A stretch of 25,670 nt of DNA, from assembly GCF_008974225.1 (NCBI RefSeq), contig NZ_BKZR01000044.1, positions 1-25,670 of the forward strand. Direction: 5' to 3'. The first letter of the stretch is position 1, and every line of letters begins with the position of its first letter. The notes beneath the pieces were generated by a model. That model was not told the origin of the DNA. It saw nothing but the letters and a program-made list of their open reading frames with translations, and did not search any database. The DNA is from Weizmannia acidilactici. Lineage in GTDB: Bacteria > Bacillota > Bacilli > Bacillales > Bacillaceae_C. Below, in pieces: positions 7,075-13,918 of the stretch. Both the position numbers and the translations under genes were made by a program.

Positions 7075-7275
7075 ACAAGAGCTGCGTTGTGCGTAATGGT
7101 AATAAAGTTTTAACCTTTAAACTGATATAGGGAGTTTTATATCAAAGCCGGAATGCCGGGCCTCCGCCTTTTGCGGCAGGGAGGAAGGCAGGAATGCTTT
7201 TGCGGACACCCACTTTGAGGAGTGTGGTTTTAAAACTTTCTTAGTTCAATTACGGCAACGGCGGCACATACATAA
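7075..7275 (+). ncRNA. ssrS: probable 6S RNA (BsrA type)
   Basis: About 200 nt that fold like 6S RNA, which binds sigma-A holoenzyme. A closing stem forms in steps: GCTGC (7081-7085) with GCGGC (7261-7265), GTTG with CAAC, CGTAAT (7092-7097) with ATTACG (7249-7254), and AAAGTTTTAA (7104-7113) with its exact complement (7230-7239). Inside is a long irregular rod (AAAGC/GCTTT, TGCC/GGCA, CCTCC/GGGAGG around 7144-7200) and a small hairpin ACC-CACT/AGTG-GGT (7208-7228). From memory, B. subtilis 6S-1 templates its product RNA from AGUUUUGACCGAAC; the start AGTTTTAACC (7106-7115) here matches closely and at a similar distance from the 5' end. Identification rests on structure and that memory, not on a search. 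Ends are approximate. Confidence 0.7.
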
Positions 7276-7360
7276 GCCGTTAAACCCTGTTCTGCATTAA
7301 AGCGGTCCGGGGTTTAATCATTTAAACGCCTGATAAAAATTTCATAAAATTGTCTGTCCA

Positions 7361-7391
7361 AACAGCCCCTTGAAATCTTCAGGGGGTTGTT
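7361..7391 (+). terminator. terminator downstream of the 6S RNA region
   Basis: AACAGCCCCTTGAA (7361-7374) and TTCAGGGGGTTGTT (7378-7391) make a 14-bp stem with two G-U pairs and a 3-nt loop; the U-rich tail is merged with the stem end. Between the 6S body and this point there is also an inverted repeat TTAAACCC (7280-7287) / GGGTTTAA (7310-7317). No gene was seen in 7276-7440. Confidence 0.6.
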
Positions 7392-7402
7392 CTATGTAAA
7401 AA

Positions 7403-7424
7403 GAACGCCAATCGTTTGGCGTTC
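7403..7424 (-). terminator. terminator for reverse-strand small gene
   Basis: On the reverse strand GAACGCCAA, a 4-nt loop and TTGGCGTTC are followed by TTTTT. It begins 18 nt after the last stop codon of the interrupted small gene at 7442-7594 and shows that a reverse transcript is meant to end here. Confidence 0.75.
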
Positions 7425-7441
7425 AGAAAATTGTACGATTC

Positions 7442-7594
7442 TTACTCGTTCTTATCATTGCCGGTGACTTTGTTGATTACATTTTGGATTGTTTCACCCA
7501 AGCTGTCTGTATCTCCGGCACTTTTGCATTGTATATTGCCTTAAAGCTGATCATTATACGAATAAGTATTAGATTTATAACTTTTTTCCTCCAT
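7442..7594 (-). pseudogene. small gene interrupted by one in-frame TAA
   Basis: On the reverse strand GGAGGTGAT lies just upstream of an ATG that opens MEEKSYKSNTYSYNDQL. A TAA stop then occurs (7541-7543), and the same frame continues for 32 more codons, ending TIQNVINKVTGNDKNE before the stop at 7442 and a strong terminator. Both halves read like normal coding sequence, so a gene of about 50 codons with a single nonsense change is the simplest view. Alternatives are a genuine 17-residue peptide or a sequencing error. The product is not recognised; size, Asn/Lys-rich composition and lack of a signal could suit a small spore or stress protein, which is only a guess. Confidence 0.45.
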
Positions 7595-7655
7595 TTTATC
7601 ACCTCCAAAAATAGGGGTGTAAAATGGGGATTTTTAAACCTGTTAGGAGAAGACG

Positions 7656-7742
7656 ATGATTGGATTTATGTTGGAGCGGCGTAACAATTCTTTGTGTATT
7701 TTTCCCGAACACAATGGCTGTTACTGCAAAGCCGGCGAATGA
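7656..7742 (+). CDS. possible 28-residue Cys-containing peptide
   Basis: ATG at 7656 follows TTAGGAGAAG at good spacing and opens a 28-codon frame containing three cysteines (CIF, CYC). The bidirectional hairpin at 7761-7797 follows 18 nt after the stop. There is no homology I recognise and no clear promoter, so it may be chance. Confidence 0.2.
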   Translation: MIGFMLERRNNSLCIFPEHNGCYCKAGE

Positions 7743-7760
7743 AGGCTTCGCTGACAAATA

Positions 7761-7797
7761 AAAAACCTTGATATATCCGCGATACATCAAGGTTTTT
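7761..7797. terminator. terminator of tRNA-Pro (works both ways)
   Basis: AAAAACCTTGAT (7761-7772) and its exact complement (7786-7797) form a 12-bp stem. On the reverse strand it lies 5 nt after the tRNA and ends in a T-run. Confidence 0.85.
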
Positions 7798-7802
7798 AAG
7801 GA

Positions 7803-7876
7803 TCGGGAAGACAGGATTTGAACCTGCGACCCCTACGTCCCGAACGTAGTGCTCTACCAAGCTGAGCTACTTCCCG
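7803..7876 (-). tRNA. tRNA-Pro (anticodon CGG)
   Basis: The reverse strand gives a complete 74-nt cloverleaf: acceptor CGGGAAG/CTTCCCG, D-arm AGCTCAGCTTGGTAGAGC, anticodon loop TTCGGGA in stem CTACG/CGTAG, and T-arm with GGTTCAAATCC. Anticodon CGG reads CCG. CCA is not encoded. A good promoter lies upstream and a terminator downstream, so it is a single-gene unit. Confidence 0.96.
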
Positions 7877-7935
7877 AAAAAATTTATTTTGCTTTTCAAC
7901 TTTACGAGCAACCTTATCTCTCGCTGACAGGTATT

Positions 7936-7964
7936 ATTCTACAACAATAATTTTCGCTTGTCAA
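7936..7964 (-). promoter_or_regulatory. promoter of tRNA-Pro
   Basis: On the reverse strand TTGACA (7959-7964), a 17-bp spacer and TAGAAT (7936-7941) form a strong sigma-A promoter about 50 nt before the mature tRNA. Confidence 0.8.
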
Positions 7965-8039
7965 AGCCTTTTTTAAAATTTTTTCCGGAACCTTTTGCCT
8001 GTCCGGATTGAATTACAAGGCGGTGGCAAAAAGTAGTAA

Positions 8040-8641
8040 AGTTTTCATATTCCTTTGCTGCTGATGCCCTGCGCCGGAGGATTGCTCATTGCCGCCCTTT
8101 TATTGATTTTTCCTGCCGCCGATTTGGGTCTGATCCTGCCTTTAATAGACCGGGCCATATACGGGGACCATGTTGACTTTTTCGCGTTTCTTTGGAAGAT
8201 CTTGTTTGTGGTTGTTACACTTGGATCCGGTTTTTACGGGGGGACGTTCACCCTGCAACTTGTAATTGGTTCTGTCGCCGAGAACGTTTTTGCTTTGGCT
8301 TTCGGGTTAAATCCTGTTTTAGGGGCGCAGCGGGAATGTTGGCGGTCGTTGCTGCTGCATCTAATACACCGATTTCCGCTGTAATGCTCGGATACGAATT
8401 GTACGGGCACATAACCGGCCTGTATGTGATGGCGGCATGCATCGCCGGCTATATGATCATCGGGCATCAGAGCGTATATCACGAGCAGCTCGTTTTTGGC
8501 CAAAAATCTTTATGGGTGCAATTGGAACCGGACGTGGAATTAAAAAAGTGGCCATCCAACTTTCCGGGACCACATCAAAAAACAAGGCGAACCAGTTCCA
8601 TTTACATTTGTAATAGATTTGCCCGTGAAACAAGCCGGTGA
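8040..8641 (+). pseudogene. CLC-type anion channel remnant, truncated and frameshifted
   Basis: The C-terminal half of a CLC chloride/fluoride channel or antiporter. The frame from 8040 encodes LILPLIDRAIYG, then a GSGFYGGTF loop, equivalent to the conserved GxGGxF/GSGFKGGE motif. Near 8326 the frame breaks, apparently by loss of one G in GGGGCGCAGCGG. The other frame then resumes with AAGMLAVVAAASNTPISAVM, the classical CLC helix, and runs on to 8641. The first half of the protein, with its own start, is missing; a stop in frame at 8037 marks the left edge. It cannot make a functional channel. An assembly error could explain the frameshift but not the missing half. Confidence 0.8.
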
Positions 8642-8661
8642 TTCAGTGCACAATTTTTGTC

Positions 8662-8691
8662 TTGCATCCAACATCTCCATGCCCCTAAAAT
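8662..8691 (+). promoter_or_regulatory. candidate promoter of the methyltransferase gene
   Basis: TTGCAT (8662-8667), an 18-bp spacer and TAAAAT (8686-8691) lie about 95 nt before the TTG start. The palindrome CTCCCGGGAG lies in the leader. Confidence 0.4.
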
Positions 8692-8782
8692 TCTTTGTAT
8701 TTCTATAGGCATTCTCCCGGGAGAAATAGAACCCCGCTTTACCTATCTACATAAAATAAACAAAGCAAAGGGAGGCGGTAAA

Positions 8783-9490
8783 TTGGGAGATTTCACATAT
8801 ATCGATTATTTGGCAAAATTCGGCTTGGGGGGTGCCCATCCCGGTGGCTTTAATCTTTCAAAGGAAATGCTGGCCAATGAACATATCAGGAGTGGTTCAA
8901 AAATTTTAGATGCGGGGTGCGGAACGGGGCAAACGGCCGCATATTTATTCCGGGAATATCAGGCTGATGTTACCGGCCTCGACATTCATCCGATCATGAT
9001 TGAAAAAGCGCGAAACCGGTTTCTATCCGAACAGCTGCCGGTCCGCTTGGTTGCCGGATCTGTTGAAAAGCTTCCGTTTGAGGACCATACGTTTGATTTC
9101 GTTTTATCCGAGTCTGTCCTGGCATTTGTCCACAAACCATCCTCGTTGGCGGAAATATACCGGGTTTTGAAAAAAGGCGGGCGTTTCATTGCAAATGAGA
9201 TGACGGTTGACAGAAAATTGACTGAAGAGGAGCAATCTGAGATCAAAAATTTTTATCAAATTGACATATTGTTGGCGGAACAAGACTGGAAAAAACTGTT
9301 GGAAACGGCCGGTTTCCGAAATATAAAAGTTTGGAAGGAAAACCTAGCTGTAAGCGGCTATACCCATTCAGAATATCATTTTTCAACGGATCTTGAGCCC
9401 GAATTGTTTTCCATCCTCACACGGCATGGAAATCTTGTCAGTTCTTATCACGATGCATTGAGCTACCGGATCTTGACAGGAACAAAATAA
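8783..9490 (+). CDS. class I SAM-dependent methyltransferase
   Basis: A 235-residue Rossmann-fold methyltransferase. Motif I, ILDAGCGTGQTAAYL, is at residues 41-55 and binds SAM; the acidic residue of motif II is Asp67 in VTGLDIHP; the later motifs FDFVLSESVLAF and EIYRVLKKGGRF follow. It resembles UbiE/COQ5-like small-molecule methyltransferases, but the substrate cannot be named. A longer open frame begins at 8657; I prefer the TTG at 8783, since GGGAGG lies 6-7 nt before it and the upstream extension has no family-like sequence. It sits alone between two pseudogenes and is itself intact. Confidence 0.85.
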   Translation: MGDFTYIDYLAKFGLGGAHPGGFNLSKEMLANEHIRSGSKILDAGCGTGQTAAYLFREYQADVTGLDIHPIMIEKARNRFLSEQLPVRLVAGSVEKLPFEDHTFDFVLSESVLAFVHKPSSLAEIYRVLKKGGRFIANEMTVDRKLTEEEQSEIKNFYQIDILLAEQDWKKLLETAGFRNIKVWKENLAVSGYTHSEYHFSTDLEPELFSILTRHGNLVSSYHDALSYRILTGTK

Positions 9491-9549
9491 AACTTGGATG
9501 AAAAATCGATTTTGGTCAAGGGCTCTTTTTTACTGCTCTCCTATAATGA

Positions 9550-9565
9550 AATTGTAAAAACAATT
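9550..9565. promoter_or_regulatory. inverted repeat at the edge of the MMPL remnant
   Basis: AATTGT-AAAA-ACAATT, embedded in the nearly symmetric TGAAATTGTAAAAACAATTCA-type context, ends exactly where homology to the transporter begins. It could be an old TetR-type operator of the transporter gene or a deletion joint. Confidence 0.3.
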
Positions 9566-10515
9566 CATGGCTGATCGCTGTCGGCTGTTCTTTTCTCGCA
9601 TCACAGGCTGTCGTTGCTTTTCTGGCCAAATGGGTGGATTTTCCGATTTTCGATTACACACACATCTTCCTTGTTGCGGTGCTGTTCGGGATCGGGACGG
9701 ATTACTGCATTTTGCTGATTCACCGTTTCAAAGAGGAACTCCCGAATTTTGAAACGGTGAATGAAGCGGTGATCCATACGTTCCGGAGCGGGGGCCGCAC
9801 CGTATTCTTCAGTTCTTTGACCGTACTGGTCGGCTTTTCGGCGATCGGATTTTCGAACTTCAACATATACCGGTCAGGCGTAGGCGTCGCAGTCGGGATT
9901 GTCTTCCTTATTTTATGCCTGGTGACGATTGTCCCGATTTTGATGTTCATTTTGGCACAAAACTGTTCTGGCCGATGAATAAAAATATCAGCCACAGTTA
10001 AAGCCGCATGTGGAAAAAATGGGTGGCTTTGCATTGGCGCGCCCTTTCATCGCACTCTTCATTGTCGCGGTGTCCATCGTTCCGGCAATCATCATTTACA
10101 ATGGAAAACTTTCTTATAATTCAATTGCCAAAATGAGCGATAAGTATGATTCGGTAAAAGGTTATAACCTGATTGCGGATCATTTTGAACCTGGCGAATC
10201 GATGCCGGCCACGATCGTGATGAAAAATGGTGAAAAAATGATTCGCGCAAATATTTGGAGAAGATTGAAGCCATTACGCTCAGTGTTGAAAAAGTCGATC
10301 ATGTCAAAGCAGTCCGGAGCGCGACACAACCGGCAGGGACACCGATCAAAAACTTCCTTGTCCCGAATCAGGCGCAAACCCTTGATGACGGGCTCAAACA
10401 GGCAAACAACGCCATTTCCAAAATCGCTTCCGGCTTGAATGATGCCCATAAGCAGTTAAAACATTCGGAGCCGCAGCTGGAGAAAGCAACTGGCAGCATC
10501 GATGTTTATAACAAA
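9566..10515 (+). pseudogene. MMPL/RND transporter remnant, several frameshifts
   Basis: Fragments of one MMPL-family lipid or drug exporter in three successive frames. 9566-9955 encodes membrane helices with the hallmark IFLVAVLFGIGTDYC and FSSLTVLVGFSAIGF. After a shift near 9955 comes TKLFWPMNKN with a TAA at 9999. After a second near 10008 the sequence GGFALARPFIALFIVAVSIVP opens the next half. A third near 10245 leads to IEAITLSVEKVDHVKAVRSA and the periplasmic-loop helices. The start of the gene and its C-terminal membrane domain are absent. With at least three shifts, one stop and loss of both ends, this is clearly decayed. 10516-10690 has no recognisable content. Confidence 0.85.
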
Positions 10516-10698
10516 ATGTATGATGTACGCTGTATTACAGAACAAAAATTTTTTAAAATACCAGTTCGAACAAAAACGCGCATCCGAAGCAAAAGATTTT
10601 CGTAGGATTATTGCAGAACAGGAATGGTATTCTGTATCATCCATCTTCTCATGATGATGACCAGTACCAATTAAAGCGCGAGTACAGGTAATGAAAAA

Positions 10699-10732
10699 AC
10701 GGAAACCGCCGGAAAAAATCGGAGGTTTCCGT
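10699..10732 (-). terminator. terminator of the DUF4405 gene
   Basis: ACGGAAACC-G-CCG and CGG-A-GGTTTCCGT form a near-perfect stem; on the reverse strand it is followed by TTTTTT. It lies directly after the stop codon at 10737. Confidence 0.85.
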
Positions 10733-10736
10733 ATGT

Positions 10737-11609
10737 TTAAGCCATTTTTCTTCTTTTCTTTCTTAATGTTAGTTTTCGAATATAATACGTGATCACGACA
10801 AACACGGCCATAATGCCTGAGTATGTGAGGATGACATTCAGGACATTCACGTTTCCGCCTTCATGCTCTGCACCTTCAAGCCGTTCCCCTTTTGCGAAAT
10901 TTGGTTTTTGCCCGTTTTCGAAAACCGGTCTTTGGCCGTTCGCAAAGCCCGGTTTTTCCCCGTTCATAAAATCAGGCCCTTGACCGCTGGCGGAATCAAA
11001 ATGATCATGCCCCTCCATTTGCCCGCCGCTGCTGTTTCCACTAAAGACGGTGGTGGCGCTCGCAACCCGGTTGACAAATCCTGTTTGCTTGATTTCATAA
11101 ACGCCAAAAGCAAGAATCAGCGCCGCTGCAATTTTTACTGCATAACCAATCCATTTCTTTTTTGTTTTAAAGTGGATGATCCGTTTAAAGACATTGACTA
11201 CCCAATGCCAGTGAAGCCCTACGTGAATGCCTACCAGAATTAAAACGAGGGATGAGACAGAAATATGGGTAATTTTGAACCAATTTTCATTCCCAAGGTT
11301 GATGTTCGGGAAAACAACCCGGGAAATAATGATCCCGCTGATAATAATGAAACACATGGAGACCAGCAGCAAAAGATTCAGTGCATAGCTTCCCCGCGCT
11401 TTCCACGGCAGTTTTTTGTCGAGCATTTTCAGTGTTACATTTTTCACCCAATTGAAATTCAGCAAAACATGCGTCAAAAACATGACACCAAAAACAAGCC
11501 CGGCAATTTCATGATACGCTAGCCCACCTAAAACGCGCGTGTTGAAAAACAGGACAAACATAATCGCCATGATCAGATCAATGGCAAATTTTATGTAGTT
11601 CTTTTTCAT
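10737..11609 (-). CDS. DUF4405 multi-helix membrane protein, probable b-type cytochrome
   Basis: About 290 residues with four core helices, a fifth (about 155-172) and a C-terminal sixth. Histidine pairs one helix-length apart, numbered from the upstream ATG at 11633, are His41/His55 and His123/His137, the pattern of two transmembrane b haems in DUF4405 and cytochrome-b561-like proteins. Between helices 5 and 6 is a Gly/Asn-rich, probably external loop with four octapeptide repeats. I place the start at the second ATG (11609): the promoter -10 is at 11645-11650, leaving the first ATG almost at the transcription start, while GGGGTG precedes the second. The upstream direct repeats match those of the flavin-transferase operon at 17013. 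A redox role is likely; partner unknown. Confidence 0.75.
   Translation of the reverse strand: MKKNYIKFAIDLIMAIMFVLFFNTRVLGGLAYHEIAGLVFGVMFLTHVLLNFNWVKNVTLKMLDKKLPWKARGSYALNLLLLVSMCFIIISGIIISRVVFPNINLGNENWFKITHISVSSLVLILVGIHVGLHWHWVVNVFKRIIHFKTKKKWIGYAVKIAAALILAFGVYEIKQTGFVNRVASATTVFSGNSSGGQMEGHDHFDSASGQGPDFMNGEKPGFANGQRPVFENGQKPNFAKGERLEGAEHEGGNVNVLNVILTYSGIMAVFVVITYYIRKLTLRKKRRKMA
10875..10970 (-). repeat. four octapeptide repeats (24-nt period) in the DUF4405 protein
   Basis: Consecutive units FMNGEKPG, FANGQRPV, FENGQKPN and FAKGERLE share the pattern F-x-N-G-[QE]-[KR]-P-x. They lie in the extracytoplasmic loop. The sequence resembles a short flexible spacer or ligand strip and is the type of repeat that changes copy number between strains. 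Confidence 0.8.
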
Positions 11610-11644
11610 TTTTTCATGTACACCCCAAATCATTTGATATCAAA

Positions 11645-11676
11645 AATATAATGGCGGTTTCTTAATTTCTGCTTAA
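11645..11676 (-). promoter_or_regulatory. TTAA-N7-TTAA promoter of the DUF4405 gene
   Basis: On the reverse strand TTAAG repeats with an 11-bp period (11662-11676), and 11 bp further is the -10 TATATT (11645-11650); there is no -35 box. One-helical-turn direct repeats in the -35 place are typical of activation by OmpR/PhoB-type response regulators. The same geometry occurs at 17055-17086. Confidence 0.6.
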
Positions 11677-11729
11677 TATTTTATTGATTGGTTGTATATA
11701 AATGTATACAGAGGGGAGTAAGGCAGCCG

Positions 11730-12152
11730 ATGCGTTTTATTCGGAAACTTACGAATGGATATAATACGTATTTAAATGCGGAAGGGAGCAATGTAAGCCA
11801 GGGGAAGAAACAGATGTTAACCATCGCGAGGGCCATCCTTGCCGACCCGTCGATCCTCATTTTGGATGAAGCGACAAGCAATGTCGACACCCGAACAGAG
11901 TTCCATATCCAGGCGGCGATGAAGTCGTTAATGAAGGGGAGGACCAGTTTTGTCATTGCCTACAGGCTGAGCACGATCCGCGAAGCAGACATGATCCTCG
12001 TCATCAACCATGGGGAAATCATCGAAAAAGGTTCGCATGAAGAGCTGTTGAGGCAAAACGGATTTTATGCAAATCTTTATCTGAATCAATTTGCGTTAAA
12101 AAATCCCCTGTCAGGCTGCCTGCAGGGGATCTTGCGGGTTAACTTACTTTAA
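11730..12152 (+). pseudogene. ABC exporter C-terminal remnant
   Basis: The last third of an ABC exporter nucleotide-binding domain, similar to B. subtilis YfiC-type drug exporters. Visible are the degenerate signature VSQGKKQ, Walker B ILILDEATS, the D-loop NVDTRTE, and the switch region FVIAYRLSTI, in which the essential H-loop histidine has become tyrosine. The transmembrane domain and Walker A are missing. The frame can be extended upstream to 11688 without adding family sequence, and it runs past the natural end through the terminator hairpin of the converging chemoreceptor gene. With Walker A lost and the switch residue changed it should be inactive. Confidence 0.85.
12103..12130 (-). 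terminator. terminator of the chemoreceptor gene
   Basis: On the reverse strand ATCCCCTG, a 12-nt loop and CAGGGGAT are followed by TTTTTAA. It falls within the readthrough end of the ABC remnant. Confidence 0.8.
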
Positions 12153-13461
12153 ACCTCTTAATTTCCGCATCCAATTTACCTGCCAGTTGCTGCAACTCTT
12201 TTGTGGACCCGGAAATGGCTTCGGTAAAAGCCCGATGTTCCTGGCTGGAAGCGGATATTTCTTCTGAACTTGCCGCAAAATTTTCAACAGTGGAAGTAAT
12301 ATCCTGGATTTGCTTCGAAATTTGTTTGGATTTCCCATTGATGTTTTCCATGCTTTCTGCCGTATGCCGAAAACTGTCAACAATGTTGCTGTATGTGTGT
12401 TTAATCGTCTCAAAGGCAGCTTCAGTTTTATGGAAAGCGTCTTTTTGTTCCGAGATAAAGGCGTTGGCCTGGCTGATATTTTCCACAGCTGCATTGGATT
12501 TTTCCGTCGTCGCGGAGATCAAGTCTTTAATTTCCTGCGCTGCTTTCGAAGAACCTTCCGCCAGTTTACGGATTTCACCGGCCACAACGGCAAATCCTCT
12601 TCCCGCATCCCCGGCCCTGCTAGCCTCTATCGATGCATTTAAAGCCAAAAGGTTTGTTTGAGCTGCAATGGCATTAATGACATTAACAAATTCATGGACC
12701 TTGCCGATCATTTGGCTGAGTTCTGTAATGGATTGATTTGCCGCAGTCGTGATCTCAATATTCTGGTCCATTTTCTCAATTTGGATATCAATCGTTTTTT
12801 GCCCTTCTGCGACAGCATCAAGGGAAGACACAGCATATTCCGCCCCGGTGGATGCTTCCTGCGTAATTTCCCCGATCAGATTGACGACTTCACTTAATGT
12901 TTCGTTGATGTCATGAACGGTTTGTGCAAGATGACTGTTTCCCTGGGCGAACTCATCGATGGAGGCTGCCACTTGGTTGATGGACTGGAAGCTTTCTTCC
13001 GCCCTTTTGGCAAGGGATTCGGAGTGGGAAGCAACCGTTGAGGATATTTGCTGTAGCTTCATCGCCAAGTCCCTTAAGGTTTTTCTTGTTTGCCCGAGCG
13101 CTTTGGCCATCTGTCCGGTTTCATCTTTGTATTCTTTCATTTTTCCGAATGACTGGCTTTCTTCCCGCAAATCCAGAGCCGCAGTTTGTTCTGCCAGTTC
13201 AGCCATGTGCAGGATCGGTTTAGAAATCACCCTGCCCAATATGTACGAAAGTATGATGCCGATGATAAGGGAGATGAAAAGGCCGATCAAAACAGGCGTT
13301 GGAACCATGAACCCCCCGGATGCTCCCTGGGTTTGGCCGTTGGTACTGCTGCCGGGGCCTATAAATAACGATGTCCCGATATTAATGGCTGCTACAAAAA
13401 TCGTGTTAATGACAGATATTAAAATAATCTTGGATGAAATCTTTTTTACATTCTTTAACAT
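12139..13461 (-). CDS. methyl-accepting chemotaxis protein with minimal outer domain
   Basis: A 440-residue chemoreceptor. Residues about 11-33 and 55-75 are membrane helices separated by only some 20 external residues (Gly/Ser/Gln-rich), too few for a ligand-binding domain. A HAMP region follows (about 76-130), then a long coiled-coil signalling domain with the conserved tip NAIAAQTNLLALNASIEASR (about 263-282) and GRGFAVVAGEIRKLAE. It would control CheA/CheW but must sense through the membrane, HAMP or another protein. The ATG at 13461 is chosen over the upstream ATG at 13566 because GGAGG lies 6 nt before it and the extension has no receptor features. A SigD promoter lies upstream. Confidence 0.93.
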   Translation of the reverse strand: MLKNVKKISSKIILISVINTIFVAAINIGTSLFIGPGSSTNGQTQGASGGFMVPTPVLIGLFISLIIGIILSYILGRVISKPILHMAELAEQTAALDLREESQSFGKMKEYKDETGQMAKALGQTRKTLRDLAMKLQQISSTVASHSESLAKRAEESFQSINQVAASIDEFAQGNSHLAQTVHDINETLSEVVNLIGEITQEASTGAEYAVSSLDAVAEGQKTIDIQIEKMDQNIEITTAANQSITELSQMIGKVHEFVNVINAIAAQTNLLALNASIEASRAGDAGRGFAVVAGEIRKLAEGSSKAAQEIKDLISATTEKSNAAVENISQANAFISEQKDAFHKTEAAFETIKHTYSNIVDSFRHTAESMENINGKSKQISKQIQDITSTVENFAASSEEISASSQEHRAFTEAISGSTKELQQLAGKLDAEIKRFKVS

Positions 13462-13552
13462 GGCGTTCCTCCGGTGTTTAGTATGGTATTTTAATATTAG
13501 GTATAAAGATTTAACTAGCGGAAATTTTTCAGAACTGGATGCTCCATTGTAA

Positions 13553-13579
13553 TTATCGGCATACAATATTTAGACTTTA
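13553..13579 (-). promoter_or_regulatory. SigD (motility sigma) promoter of the chemoreceptor
   Basis: On the reverse strand TAAA (13576-13579), exactly 15 nt, and GCCGATAA (13553-13560) match the Bacillus SigD consensus TAAA-N15-GCCGATAT in 11 of 12 fixed positions. The start of transcription would be near 13546, leaving a leader of about 85 nt before the ATG. Confidence 0.8.
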
Positions 13580-13840
13580 ACAAAAAAATTTCAGGGGCCA
13601 TAAAATTGTTTTACCGTACTTTAACCTTTTTGATGTATCATCGGTTTCATGATACGGTGGTGAGAAAAAGCGAATAAGTAATAAAGCATATACTTGAAAA
13701 AAGGGTTGAAACGGGAACAATTATCATACCATACCGGACGGTTTTTTGTATTTTTCCATTTTTTAGATTTCATTGCGGAAAAATAAGCACACATTGGAGT
13801 GAGGAAGTATCCGAAGTAACGAATAAACGGAATAAAAAAC
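13580..13840. other. intergenic stretch without recognised gene
   Basis: No supported open frame was found here on either strand. The one structure of note is the inverted repeat GTATCAT (13635-13641) / ATGATAC (13649-13655) with a 7-nt spacer, which could be an operator. The rest is AT-rich sequence. Confidence 0.4.
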
Positions 13841-13872
13841 GGTGAGTTTTGCCCAAGAGGTAAATGCTCACC
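13841..13872 (-). terminator. terminator of the FMN reductase gene
   Basis: On the reverse strand GGTGAG, a 20-nt loop and CTCACC are followed by GTTTTTTATT. It lies 47 nt after the stop of the flavin reductase gene. Confidence 0.6.
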
Positions 13873-13918
13873 ATGATTTTTTATATTAGATTATTTTTTC
13901 GGGACATTTTTATATATC

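Noticed and set aside
10516..10690. Possible transposase or regulator scrap after the MMPL remnant
   Set aside because: Short pieces such as KDFRRIIAEQEWYS could be coding, but I could not match them to any family and saw no terminal repeats.
12959..13552. 197-codon forward open frame opposite the chemoreceptor
   Set aside because: It mirrors the chemoreceptor's coding strand, lacks a ribosome site and shows no recognisable domain.
13635..13655. Inverted repeat GTATCAT/ATGATAC as a promoter for a hidden gene
   Set aside because: No open frame or ribosome site follows within reach; kept only as a note in the intergenic entry.
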